Source: Verrucomicrobiota bacterium (GTDB lineage: Bacteria > Verrucomicrobiota > Verrucomicrobiia > Verrucomicrobiales > Akkermansiaceae). From it: DNA of 64,000 bases. Both the position numbers and the translations under genes were made by a program. Positions 26,301 through 34,797 of this stretch are shown here, in pieces (positions within the stretch are counted from its first letter, which is position 1; every line of letters starts with the position of its first letter). Under the pieces are notes generated by a model. The model was not told the DNA's origin. It worked only from the letters and a program-made list of their open reading frames with translations, and searched no databases. Location of the stretch: NCBI GenBank assembly GCA_017301995.1, contig JAFLEH010000036.1, positions 1 to 64,000 on the forward strand. Reading direction: 5' to 3'.

Positions 26301-28232
26301 ATGAATCGACTCCACCCGCTTCTCCCGGTTGCCGCGCTGCTCAGCGCCGGCATGGCGTTTGCCGCTCCCACATCCGCTCCGGACATCCCGGACTACTCCC
26401 AGACACCGCGCTCCAAGGTGCCCGACGGGTTCAAATTCAATCTCACCGACCTGTTCAAGGACGCCGACGCCTGGCGCGCGGAACTCAGGCAAGCCGACGC
26501 GCTCCTCGCCAAACTCGACGCCGCCGCAAAGGACTGGACCTCCTCCGCCACCAAAATGGCGGACACCCTGGACCTCATTTCCACCCTCAACGAACGAGGC
26601 GACCGGCTCTACGCCTACGCCAAGCTCCAGAACGACATGGATCTATCCGATCCGCAATTCACCGGCATGATCGGGGAAATCCAGGCGCAGGAGGTGAAAC
26701 TCAACACCGCTTCCGCCTTCCTCGCCCCCGGCCTGCTCGCGCTGGGCGATGAAAAGGTCGCGGCCTATCTGAAAGCCGAACCCCGGCTCGCGCCCTATCG
26801 GTTTTCGCTCGAGAAGATCCTCCGCAACCGCTCCCACACGCTTTCCGAAGCCGAGGAATCCATCGTCGCCCAAATGGGCCTCTTCGCGGACACGCCGGTG
26901 AAAGTCTCCAATCTGCTCAACGACGTGGACATGCCGCCCGCCGAGGTGACGCTGTCGGACGGCACCAAGGTCGCCCTAACCGAATCAAACTTCCTCCGGC
27001 ACCGGATCAGCCCGGTGGCCGCCGACCGCCGCACCGTGGTGGAAGCGTATTGGAAGAACGTCCTCAAATACGAAAACACGTTCGCCGCCCTGCTGGACGG
27101 CGAGATGCGCAAACAGGTGGCGCTCGCACGGATCTACAAATTCCCCACCTGCCTCGAAGCCAATCTGTTCGAGAACAACATCAAACCGGAGGTCTATCAC
27201 AACCTGATCGCCACCGTGCGCGGCAACACCGCACCGCTCCACCGCCTGCTGCGCCTCAAACAGAAAATGCTCGGCCTATCCGAACTGAACTACTACGACG
27301 TCGCGGTCCCGGCCGCGCCCGCCGTCAGGCAGCTCTACTCGCTGGATGACGCCCGCCACCATGTCATTTCCGCCACCGCGCCGCTTGGCGAAGAATACGC
27401 CAAGCGCCTCCGGCAGGCGTTCGACGGCCGCTGGGTTGACTACTATCCGAATAAGGGCAAACAGGGCGGCGCCTACAGCCTCGGGGTCTATGGCATGCAT
27501 CCGTTCGTCAAAATGAACTACACCGGACGCTTCGACGAGGTTTCCACCCTCGCCCATGAGCTGGGCCACTCGATGCACTCGGTGTTTTCCAACGAAAACC
27601 AGCCCTTCCCGACCGCCCGCTACTCGATTTTCATCGCGGAAATCGCATCCACATTCAACGAAACCCTGCTGATCAAGGAGGTTCTCAAGACCACCAAGGA
27701 CGACCAGGTAAAGCTCCAACTGCTGGAGAACTTCCTGGAACGCATGCGCGGCACCATCTACGCCCAGACGATGCTCGCGGAATTCGAACTCGCCATGCAC
27801 GAACGCGCGGAAAAAGGCCAGGCCCTGACCGCCGAATGGCTCAAAACGACCTTCGCCGAGACCTATCATCACTACATGGGCGTGGACCAGGGCGTGGTGA
27901 AATTCGACGACTCCCTCGCCGTCAGTTGGGCCAGCGTGCCGCATTTCTACCGTCCGTTCTATGTGTTCCAATACGCCACCGGCATGGTCGCCGCCACCGC
28001 GTTGGCCGACGCCGTCCTAACCGAGGGTAAGCCCGCCCGCGACCGCTACCTCGGCCTGCTCAGCGCCGGCGGCAGCAAGTTCCCCCTCGACCTCCTGCGG
28101 GACGCGGGCATCGACATGTCCAAACCCGAACCGATCAAGGCCGCCCTCAAGCAGTTCGACGACATGGTCTCCGAAATGGAAGCCATCTACGAACGCCTCC
28201 CCGCCGAAGCGAAAAAAGGCACCTCCCGCTGA
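26301..28232 (+). CDS. pepF: M3 family oligoendopeptidase F-like, exported
   Basis: The 643-residue protein has a signal peptide (about 1-22, ending GMAFAA), unlike the cytoplasmic PepF of lactococci, so it likely acts in the periplasm. The zinc site is HELGHSMHSVFS (HExxH) with the downstream Glu in FIAEIASTFNE. The body matches M3B oligoendopeptidases (DLFKDADAW, AYAKLQNDMD, DQGVVKFD). It should cleave short peptides of about 7-20 residues. A strong GC hairpin 37 bp after the stop may end its transcript. Confidence 0.92.
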   Translation: MNRLHPLLPVAALLSAGMAFAAPTSAPDIPDYSQTPRSKVPDGFKFNLTDLFKDADAWRAELRQADALLAKLDAAAKDWTSSATKMADTLDLISTLNERGDRLYAYAKLQNDMDLSDPQFTGMIGEIQAQEVKLNTASAFLAPGLLALGDEKVAAYLKAEPRLAPYRFSLEKILRNRSHTLSEAEESIVAQMGLFADTPVKVSNLLNDVDMPPAEVTLSDGTKVALTESNFLRHRISPVAADRRTVVEAYWKNVLKYENTFAALLDGEMRKQVALARIYKFPTCLEANLFENNIKPEVYHNLIATVRGNTAPLHRLLRLKQKMLGLSELNYYDVAVPAAPAVRQLYSLDDARHHVISATAPLGEEYAKRLRQAFDGRWVDYYPNKGKQGGAYSLGVYGMHPFVKMNYTGRFDEVSTLAHELGHSMHSVFSNENQPFPTARYSIFIAEIASTFNETLLIKEVLKTTKDDQVKLQLLENFLERMRGTIYAQTMLAEFELAMHERAEKGQALTAEWLKTTFAETYHHYMGVDQGVVKFDDSLAVSWASVPHFYRPFYVFQYATGMVAATALADAVLTEGKPARDRYLGLLSAGGSKFPLDLLRDAGIDMSKPEPIKAALKQFDDMVSEMEAIYERLPAEAKKGTSR

Positions 28233-28268
28233 CCGGTTTCCCTTGAAACCTCAGCCCGATTCGAGGGA

Positions 28269-28294
28269 GCGCGCGGTTCCATTCCACCGCGCGC
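28269..28294 (+). terminator. GC-rich hairpin after pepF
   Basis: GCGCGCGGT / ACCGCGCGC is a perfect 9-bp stem with an 8-base loop. There is no T-run, so termination would not be of the classic intrinsic type. Confidence 0.35.
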
Positions 28295-28409
28295 CTCCCC
28301 ACACGGATTCGTCCGGCCCATGAAGATTGGATTCCATGCGCCATGAATGATACAAAACCGCCGTCGCGCCGTATCCTCGTAGCACCTTTCGACCTTCCGT
28401 TTTCCCGCC

Positions 28410-30893
28410 ATGATCCGCCATCTTCTTCCGGCCGCCCTGTTGGCCGCCGCTGTTTCCAGTTCCCGCGCCGCGGACGATCCCGCCGTGACCGAGGCCGCGG
28501 CGCTCATCGGACGCGTCGTTCCCGCCCATGCCCAACAGTTTTCCTGTGAGATCATTCCTCCGGAAAACGGCGCGGATGTCTTCGAAATCGACAACGCGCC
28601 CGGCAAGGTGGTTCTGCGCGGCAACAACGCGGTCTCGCTGGCCTCGGCCTTCAACTGGTATCTGAAATACACCGCCAAGTGCGATTTTTCGTCGTGCGGC
28701 GTCCAGCTCGGACTGCCGGAAAAGCTCCCCGCCGTTTCCAACAGAATCCGCCACGCCGCCACCGTTCCGCACCGCTTCATCTACAACTATTGCACTTTCG
28801 GCTACACCATGCCGTGGTGGAACTGGCAGCGCTGGGAGCGCGAACTCGACTGGATGGCCATGAACGGCATCAACATGCCCTTCATCATCACCGGCCAGGA
28901 AGCCGTCTGGATCAACACCTTCACCCAATACGGCTACACCGAGCGGGAAGTCCGCCAATGGCTCGGCAGCCCGGCCCATTTCCCGTGGACCTTCATGCAG
29001 AACATGCACTCGTTCGGCGGCGAGCTGCCTGCCGCATGGGTGCCGCAGCGGGTCAAGCTCGCCCAACAGATTCTAACACGCGCCCGCGCGCTGGGCATGA
29101 AAACCGTGCTCCAGGGATACTACGGCATGGTGCTCCCGGATTTTGTTGGAAAACATCCCGGCGCGAAAGTCATCCCCCAGGGCCGCTGGGCCGGCGGGCT
29201 GCCCCGCCCGGACATGTTGGATCCCACCGACCCCATGTTCGCCAAAATCGCCGCCACCTTCATGGCCGAGCAGGAAAAACTGTTCGGCCGCGCCGGCTAC
29301 TACACCGCCGATCCCTTCCACGAAGGCGGCAACTCGGCGGGTGTGGACATGGCCGACTGCGGCAAGCGCACCCTCGCCGCCATGATGGCCCGGGACCCCG
29401 ACGCCGTCTGGGTCAAAATGTGCTGGCAGACCGACAACGCCACCCTCCTATCCCAAATCCCCGACGACCGCGTGATCGCTCTCGACCTCTGGGCGGAAAA
29501 TTCCCCCTTCTGGCCGCGAAGCGCCTTCCAAGGCAAACAATGGGTCTGGTGCCTGCTCCACAACTTCGGCGGCAACACCGACCTCTCCACCGATCTAACC
29601 CACCTCGCCAGAGTCTTTCCCGACACCCTGTCCCGTCCTAACAAAGGAAAACTCGTCGGCCTCGGTTTCGTTCCGGAAGGCTACTGTAGTTCCCCCGTCG
29701 TCTATGATCTCATGCCCGAATTCGCCTGGCGCAAGGATGCCGTGGAAATCAAGCCCTGGCTGGCCGACTACATCGCCCGCCGTTACGGCACCACCTGCCC
29801 CAAGGCAACCGAGGCATGGGACGGCATCCTGGCGACGGTCGGGTCTATCAAATACCCATCCGTCCGCGAGACTCCGGCCAACTCGATCATCCAGGCCCGC
29901 CCGCTGCGCGGCGAAAAAGCCCGCACTTATGTCCACACCAGGCCCAACCACGACAAACTCCGCCTCGCGAAGGCATGGCTCGCGCTTGGCGCCGCCGCGC
30001 CCGAATGCAGTGCCTCGGACGGCTACCGTTATGATCTTGCCGATATCACCCGCCAGGTGTTAGGCGATCTCGCCCGCCCGGTTTACGAACGCGCCATGCA
30101 GGCCCAAGCCGCCAAAAACGCCGCGGACTTCGAAAAGCACTCCAAACTTTTCCTGAAAATCATCGCCGACAGCGACGCCATCACCGCCACCCGCCCCGAG
30201 TTCTTGTTAGGAACCTGGATCAAGGACGCCCGCGCCTGGGGCACCACCCCCGCCGCCAGGGATTTGCACGAGTATCAGGCCCGCCTCCTCATCACCAGTT
30301 GGAACGCCGCACCCGGCGGCGACCTCAACGATTACGCCTGCCGCCAATGGGCGGGCCTCCTCAAGGACTACTATCGCGGCCGCTGGGAACTCTATTTCAC
30401 CGCCCTCGGCGATTCCTTGCGTGCCAACAAGCCATTCGATCAAAACGCGTTTCTAACCAAGCTCGCGGCATTCGAGAAGAACTGGGTCGAGGCCAAGAAT
30501 CCCTACCCCGACAAGCCGCTGGGCGACACCCTCGCCGTCGCCCGACGCATCGCCGCCGACTACGCTCCGATCCTCTCCGATTTCTATCCGACACCCGTCA
30601 CTCCCAAGCCCGCCGACATCATCGGAAAATGGGAATACCACGCCGAAGGCGGCACCCATCTCCGCGAATTCCTCGCCGACGGCACCGTCCGCGCGCTCGC
30701 ACCGAATGGCACTCCGCGCGATTGGTTCGACGGCTTCAAATGGCGCATCGAAGGGGACCGCATCCTCGCCGAACACGCCGGCCGCAAGATGACGATCACC
30801 CACGCCCTCATGAAAGACGGCACCCTTCTTTTCGAGTCCGAAGGGTTCGGCAGAGGAAGACGTGTGCCGTCGCCCTTGAAATCCGAAAAGTAA
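28410..30893 (+). CDS. Alpha-N-acetylglucosaminidase, GH89, secreted
   Basis: The 827-residue protein is a homologue of human NAGLU and bacterial GH89. It has a signal peptide (ending SSRAAD), an N-terminal small domain to about residue 125, a TIM barrel with FIYNYCTFGYTMPWWNW, MNGINMPF and YYTADPFHEGGNS (acid/base Glu region), WVWCLLHNFGGN, and an all-helical C-terminal domain. About 95 extra residues at the end (KWEYHAEGGTHLREFLADG) form a beta-rich tail that I do not recall from the standard family. It removes terminal alpha-GlcNAc, as in heparan or mucin glycans. Its neighbour on the other strand is a GH109 enzyme, suggesting amino-sugar glycan breakdown. Confidence 0.93.
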   Translation: MIRHLLPAALLAAAVSSSRAADDPAVTEAAALIGRVVPAHAQQFSCEIIPPENGADVFEIDNAPGKVVLRGNNAVSLASAFNWYLKYTAKCDFSSCGVQLGLPEKLPAVSNRIRHAATVPHRFIYNYCTFGYTMPWWNWQRWERELDWMAMNGINMPFIITGQEAVWINTFTQYGYTEREVRQWLGSPAHFPWTFMQNMHSFGGELPAAWVPQRVKLAQQILTRARALGMKTVLQGYYGMVLPDFVGKHPGAKVIPQGRWAGGLPRPDMLDPTDPMFAKIAATFMAEQEKLFGRAGYYTADPFHEGGNSAGVDMADCGKRTLAAMMARDPDAVWVKMCWQTDNATLLSQIPDDRVIALDLWAENSPFWPRSAFQGKQWVWCLLHNFGGNTDLSTDLTHLARVFPDTLSRPNKGKLVGLGFVPEGYCSSPVVYDLMPEFAWRKDAVEIKPWLADYIARRYGTTCPKATEAWDGILATVGSIKYPSVRETPANSIIQARPLRGEKARTYVHTRPNHDKLRLAKAWLALGAAAPECSASDGYRYDLADITRQVLGDLARPVYERAMQAQAAKNAADFEKHSKLFLKIIADSDAITATRPEFLLGTWIKDARAWGTTPAARDLHEYQARLLITSWNAAPGGDLNDYACRQWAGLLKDYYRGRWELYFTALGDSLRANKPFDQNAFLTKLAAFEKNWVEAKNPYPDKPLGDTLAVARRIAADYAPILSDFYPTPVTPKPADIIGKWEYHAEGGTHLREFLADGTVRALAPNGTPRDWFDGFKWRIEGDRILAEHAGRKMTITHALMKDGTLLFESEGFGRGRRVPSPLKSEK

Positions 30894-30905
30894 ATCGCAT
30901 TCCAT

Positions 30906-31076
30906 ATGATTATCATCCATCCCAACCTTCAGGAAGTCGAACAGGCCAGCGCCCTGCGGCGCCGATTTCACCACATCATCCGCGAAGCCATGCGCGCCAT
31001 GGCCGCACGCATCTGCTGCGCGGCCAACTGGGAGGCCAAGAGAATCGCCGGCCCGCTCCATCTGACTGAATCATGA
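30906..31076 (+). CDS. Small ORF (56 aa) coupled to the isomerase-like gene
   Basis: It begins MIIIHPNLQEVEQASALRRR and is rich in Arg and Ala, with one Cys pair (ICC). There are 12 bp after the GH89 stop, and its TGA overlaps the next ATG (ATGA), the usual mark of coupled genes. No family is recognised. It may be a genuine small protein or merely a leader that delivers ribosomes to the next gene. Confidence 0.4.
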   Translation: MIIIHPNLQEVEQASALRRRFHHIIREAMRAMAARICCAANWEAKRIAGPLHLTES

Positions 31077-31882
31077 AACTCGAACTGATCCGACACACCT
31101 GGGGGACCTCCGGCACATGGGAGGAACTTTTTCCCGCATTCAAATCCGCCGGCTATGACGGCGTGGAAACCCCGCCACCCGAGACCGCCGACCGCTCACG
31201 GATCGCGGATTTGTTAGCACAACACGGGCTCACCCTGATTCTCCAGATCGCCTCGCGCGGCCGAACCGTTGAAGAGCATCTCGACACCTTCGAGCGGAAT
31301 CTGCATGCCGCCTGCGCCTGCGGCCCGCGGTTCGTCAACGCCCACAGCGGCCGCGATGCGTGGAGCGAGGGCGAGGCGGAACGGTTTTTCGCGAGGGTGC
31401 TGGAATTGGAGGCCGCGTGCGGCATTCCGGTGGTTCATGAAACCCACCGCGGCCGCATTCTCTACAATCCTTGGGTCACCGCGCGGATGCTGGAGCGTTT
31501 CCCGGAGCTGAAACTGTGCTGCGACTTCAGCCATTGGGTGTGTGTGAGCGAGAGTCTGTTGGATGACCAGCAGGACATCATCCGCCTCGCCGCGGGCCGC
31601 TGCCATCACCTGCACGCGCGGGTGGGTCATGAGCAGGGTCCGCAGGTGAGCGATCCCGCCGCACCGGAATACGCGACCCAACTCGCCGCCCATGAAGCCT
31701 GGTGGCAAATGGTGTGGGACGCGCAACGCGGGCGGGGAGACACCGTTTCCACGCTCGTGCCGGAGTTTGGCCCGCCACCCTACGCGCCCACCCACCCCGG
31801 CACCAATACCCCCTTGCGCGACGTCGCGGAAGTATGCGATTGGATGGCCCGCCGCCAGAAGGAGCGCTTCCTCCACCACTAA
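31073..31882 (+). CDS. Sugar phosphate isomerase/epimerase-like TIM barrel protein
   Basis: The 269-residue protein follows the xylose-isomerase-like AP-endonuclease-2 fold: AGYDGVETPPPE, VNAHSGRDAW, VVHETHRGRILYNP and LCCDFSHWV, with metal-type His/Asp/Glu residues at strand ends. There is no signal peptide, so it acts in the cytoplasm. Its position after GH89 suggests a role in catabolism of released sugars. The exact substrate is unknown. Confidence 0.8.
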   Translation: MKLELIRHTWGTSGTWEELFPAFKSAGYDGVETPPPETADRSRIADLLAQHGLTLILQIASRGRTVEEHLDTFERNLHAACACGPRFVNAHSGRDAWSEGEAERFFARVLELEAACGIPVVHETHRGRILYNPWVTARMLERFPELKLCCDFSHWVCVSESLLDDQQDIIRLAAGRCHHLHARVGHEQGPQVSDPAAPEYATQLAAHEAWWQMVWDAQRGRGDTVSTLVPEFGPPPYAPTHPGTNTPLRDVAEVCDWMARRQKERFLHH

Positions 31883-31917
31883 CACCAAGAATCATCCGGT
31901 CCCATTTCGCCATTTCG

Positions 31918-33717
31918 TCAGTCCCTGGCGATGAAGACGTCGCCGTAGGAATCGGTGCCGCCGTCGCCCTTGATCTCGGCCTGGAAGGTGTATCTGGCAC
32001 CGGGTTTCGGGCTGGCCACGTTGAACCGATAGATGGTGTGGACGTTTTCCATTCCGGTATGGCCGGGCTGGTCGTCCTTGGCGATGACCGTTCCGTTTTC
32101 CAACAGACAAACCTTGCGGAAATCGAGGCGGTGCGCGCCGCGGGTGTACTGGAACTCGAACTCATAACTCGCCGCCTTGGTTAGAAAACGGCTCACGTCC
32201 CATTCCTTCGTGGTCCAATCCGCGCGGAGATCGGATGGCGTCCATTCGCCCGCTTTGATCGGTTCGGTGACGGCGCGGCCCGGTTCGCGGAAGGCGACCG
32301 GCAGCGGCTGCATGGATTTCCACAGACCGCGGGTGAAATCCGGGATGGCCACCGGCATCGATCCGGTGGCGACGGATAGGGAGGACAGTTCCAGGATCGA
32401 ACTCCACGAAGCCGCGTCATAGACCACGCTGTCCGGCGTGATCCCCTGGCGGATACAATCGAGGTGCCGCCAATTCATCACGAAGTCCATGCCGCCATGC
32501 CCGCCGCCTTTGGCGCGCTCCGCGAGCTTCTTCCAAAGCGGATGGGTGAAAAGTTTCCGCATGCGGTTGAGGTCGCTGTCGTTCAGCCAATCGTGCGATC
32601 CGCCGGACGCCAGCCGGTATTTGCGGGGTTCGTTGACGGCGAGGCGCGCCGGGTAGTCGAAGAACGTGCCGCCGGTGCCGGAAAGCGCGTTGATCCGGCT
32701 GTAAGGGCGCGGGCTGATCACGTCGTGCTGGATCATGATGGTGCGGCCCAACTCGGTCTTGATCATCGAGGTGTTCATATCGCCGCAGCGATAGGTTTCC
32801 TTCTCGTGTTTGCCGCCGTTGGGGTGATGCTTGTCGCGCCAGGTGTGGAGGCCTTTTTCCGGAGAACTCATGGAAACGAGGAACTTGAATTGGTCGCCGC
32901 GGCCGATGCCCATGTATTGCGCCACCGGGCCGAGGCCGTGGGTCGGATAGAGATTGCCGTCGTATTGCCAGTGGTAGTCGCGCCGCCAGTCGCCCTCGGT
33001 TCCCAAAGCATATAACATTCCGCGCAAATCGTGGATATAGGCGCACTCCGCGTGGGTCAGTTCGCCGAACACGCCTTCCCGCGCCATGTTGAGCACGAAG
33101 AGTTCGTTTTCCCCGTAACAACAATTCTCCAACATCACGCAATGCCGCCGGGTGCGCTCGCTGGTGTCCACCAGTTTCCAACAATCGTCCACCGTCACCG
33201 CCGCGGAAACCTCGACGAACGCGTGCTTGCCGTGTTCCATGGCGGCCAGGGCCATCGGCACGTGCCATGCCCACGGTGTGGAAACATAGACCACGTCGAT
33301 GTCATCGCGAGCCACCAGTTTCTCCCAGATGTGCTCGGTGCCGCCATAGACCTCCGGGCGTTTTCCGCGCACCTGCTCACAGCGGTTCGCCGCGTTCTTC
33401 GCCCGGTCTTCGCGCAGGTCGCACACCGCGACCACATCCACAAACTCGAGGTTGAGGCTGTCATTGACATGAGTCATGCCGCGGCTGAGGCCGATGTGGC
33501 CCACGCGGACCCTATCGAGCGGCTTGGTGGTTAGATCGTGGACCGGTTTCTGTCCGGCCGGACGCGGACGGGGATTGACGATATCCGGGCGGATGGTGAT
33601 GCCGGACGGTAGGGTGACCGCTCCGGCGGGAACCGAGGTGCCGAACAATCCGGCAAACGAGGTGGCCAGGCCGCCGAGGGCGGTGGTTTTGAGAAGATCG
33701 CGGCGGGTGGGATTCAT
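31918..33717 (-). CDS. GH109-type NAD-dependent alpha-N-acetylgalactosaminidase, Tat-exported
   Basis: The 599-residue protein starts with a twin-arginine signal (TRRDLLKTTALGG). A Gfo/Idh/MocA Rossmann domain follows. Segments matching GH109 enzymes are VSTPWAWHVPMALAAMEHGK, MLENCCYGENE, FGELTHAECAYIHDLRG, YPTHGLGP, GGGHGGMDF and IPDFTRGLWK. These enzymes cleave alpha-GalNAc with a bound NAD, which explains Tat export of a folded cofactor protein. An additional C-terminal domain of about 110 residues (WDVSRFLTKAASYEFEFQYT to the end) looks like a beta-sandwich, perhaps sugar-binding, and is not part of the core family. Alternatively it is a related exported oxidoreductase. Confidence 0.82.
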   Translation of the reverse strand: MNPTRRDLLKTTALGGLATSFAGLFGTSVPAGAVTLPSGITIRPDIVNPRPRPAGQKPVHDLTTKPLDRVRVGHIGLSRGMTHVNDSLNLEFVDVVAVCDLREDRAKNAANRCEQVRGKRPEVYGGTEHIWEKLVARDDIDVVYVSTPWAWHVPMALAAMEHGKHAFVEVSAAVTVDDCWKLVDTSERTRRHCVMLENCCYGENELFVLNMAREGVFGELTHAECAYIHDLRGMLYALGTEGDWRRDYHWQYDGNLYPTHGLGPVAQYMGIGRGDQFKFLVSMSSPEKGLHTWRDKHHPNGGKHEKETYRCGDMNTSMIKTELGRTIMIQHDVISPRPYSRINALSGTGGTFFDYPARLAVNEPRKYRLASGGSHDWLNDSDLNRMRKLFTHPLWKKLAERAKGGGHGGMDFVMNWRHLDCIRQGITPDSVVYDAASWSSILELSSLSVATGSMPVAIPDFTRGLWKSMQPLPVAFREPGRAVTEPIKAGEWTPSDLRADWTTKEWDVSRFLTKAASYEFEFQYTRGAHRLDFRKVCLLENGTVIAKDDQPGHTGMENVHTIYRFNVASPKPGARYTFQAEIKGDGGTDSYGDVFIARD

Positions 33718-33834
33718 GATGGGTTAAGCAAGGTTGGTGGCTCAGAGCCTTTCCTCCGCCCCGGCGGGTGTCAAGGCACAACAAGAACCTAACACAAAAA
33801 GAGCCCGGATCCGCCGCAGGCCCGCATCGCCATG

Positions 33835-34428
33835 CTACTTCCCCACGCCGCCCTTGTGGACTCCGTCCGCACCCTTGCCAAGGCGCGCCTGATAGCCTGC
33901 CGCGATCCGTTCGATCCACGGCTCGATTTTCTTCTCTTCGGCTTGCGGATAGGTCATCGTCCAACCGGACCCGTAGCGCTTGTCCGCCGAATACCTCTCG
34001 TAGAATCCCGCGCCATTCTTGGTCACGCCTGAGACCACAAACCAAGTCGCGGTCTTGCGTTTGTAGATGATGGCGCGTTCCGGTTCCGCCAGCGCCGCCT
34101 TCCACCTCGCCTCGATGCCGGCCACGTCATCCGCATTGAAACATCCCCAGCCGGCGAGTTTCACTTTGTGATCGGGCGTCACGAATTCCTGACCGTCACC
34201 GTTGTCGGGCGGGCGCAGCGCCACCATCCCCGGAGGTACCGGAAGCACGAAGCCGAAACGCGGATTCTCATATATCATCCATCCGTCTTTTCCCAATGTC
34301 ACCGGAACCTGCCAGGATGCCTCGTCATCCGCCGGAGCGGACCGGACGCGTGGCAAACTTCCGAATCCCAACAGAATCGCAAACCCTATGAAGCGGAAAC
34401 AGCGCCAAAACTGCGGGAATACAGCCAT
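33835..34428 (-). CDS. Secreted hypothetical protein
   Basis: The 197-residue product has a signal peptide (about 5-30, ending RVRSAP) and a globular domain with YENPRFGFVLPVPPGMV, a motif common in uncharacterised secreted proteins that begin with a short beta-strand pair. No catalytic motif is seen. The start at 34428 places the signal at the N-terminus; a longer frame opens at 34527. Confidence 0.65.
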   Translation of the reverse strand: MAVFPQFWRCFRFIGFAILLGFGSLPRVRSAPADDEASWQVPVTLGKDGWMIYENPRFGFVLPVPPGMVALRPPDNGDGQEFVTPDHKVKLAGWGCFNADDVAGIEARWKAALAEPERAIIYKRKTATWFVVSGVTKNGAGFYERYSADKRYGSGWTMTYPQAEEKKIEPWIERIAAGYQARLGKGADGVHKGGVGK

Positions 34429-34797
34429 CCGCGTCGCAACCACCCGACGGATCCGGGGACCCGGATGCGTCGCCCGTCCTGAATCCCGGTTTTCAATGGT
34501 CGAGTCGATCGGGCAACATTTCATCACGTGGAATATCTACCCTATCCGGGAACGATCCGTCAAGGGCCGCCACCGATGGAGAACACCGACTTCGATGGGG
34601 CACACGGCCGACCTTGCGGAGCCAACGCAGCGCCGGGGCGCGTGCCTCCCCATTTATCTCTCTAACCTCCCCGCCCCCCCGTTCCTCCCCAAAACCCACC
34701 CGAAAACCGCCGGAATTCCGTTGATTTCCATACGAATCGGACGTTTTTTCTCCAAACTCTTGCATTCGGTCCTGAGATCCCTTATCCGGTCGCTCCC
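34429..34797. other. Divergent intergenic region upstream of serA
   Basis: About 370 bp. It holds the serA promoter at its right end. No gene, repeat or riboswitch was recognised in the rest. Confidence 0.5.
34760..34788 (+). promoter_or_regulatory. Predicted serA promoter
   Basis: TTGCAT at 34760-34765, a 17-bp spacer and TATCCG at 34783-34788, nine bases upstream of the ATG. Confidence 0.55.

Noticed and set aside
33324..33717. GH109-like gene as a simple cytoplasmic Gfo/Idh/MocA dehydrogenase
   Set aside because: The Tat signal and several long GH109-specific motifs fit the exported glycosidase family better, although activity is unproven.
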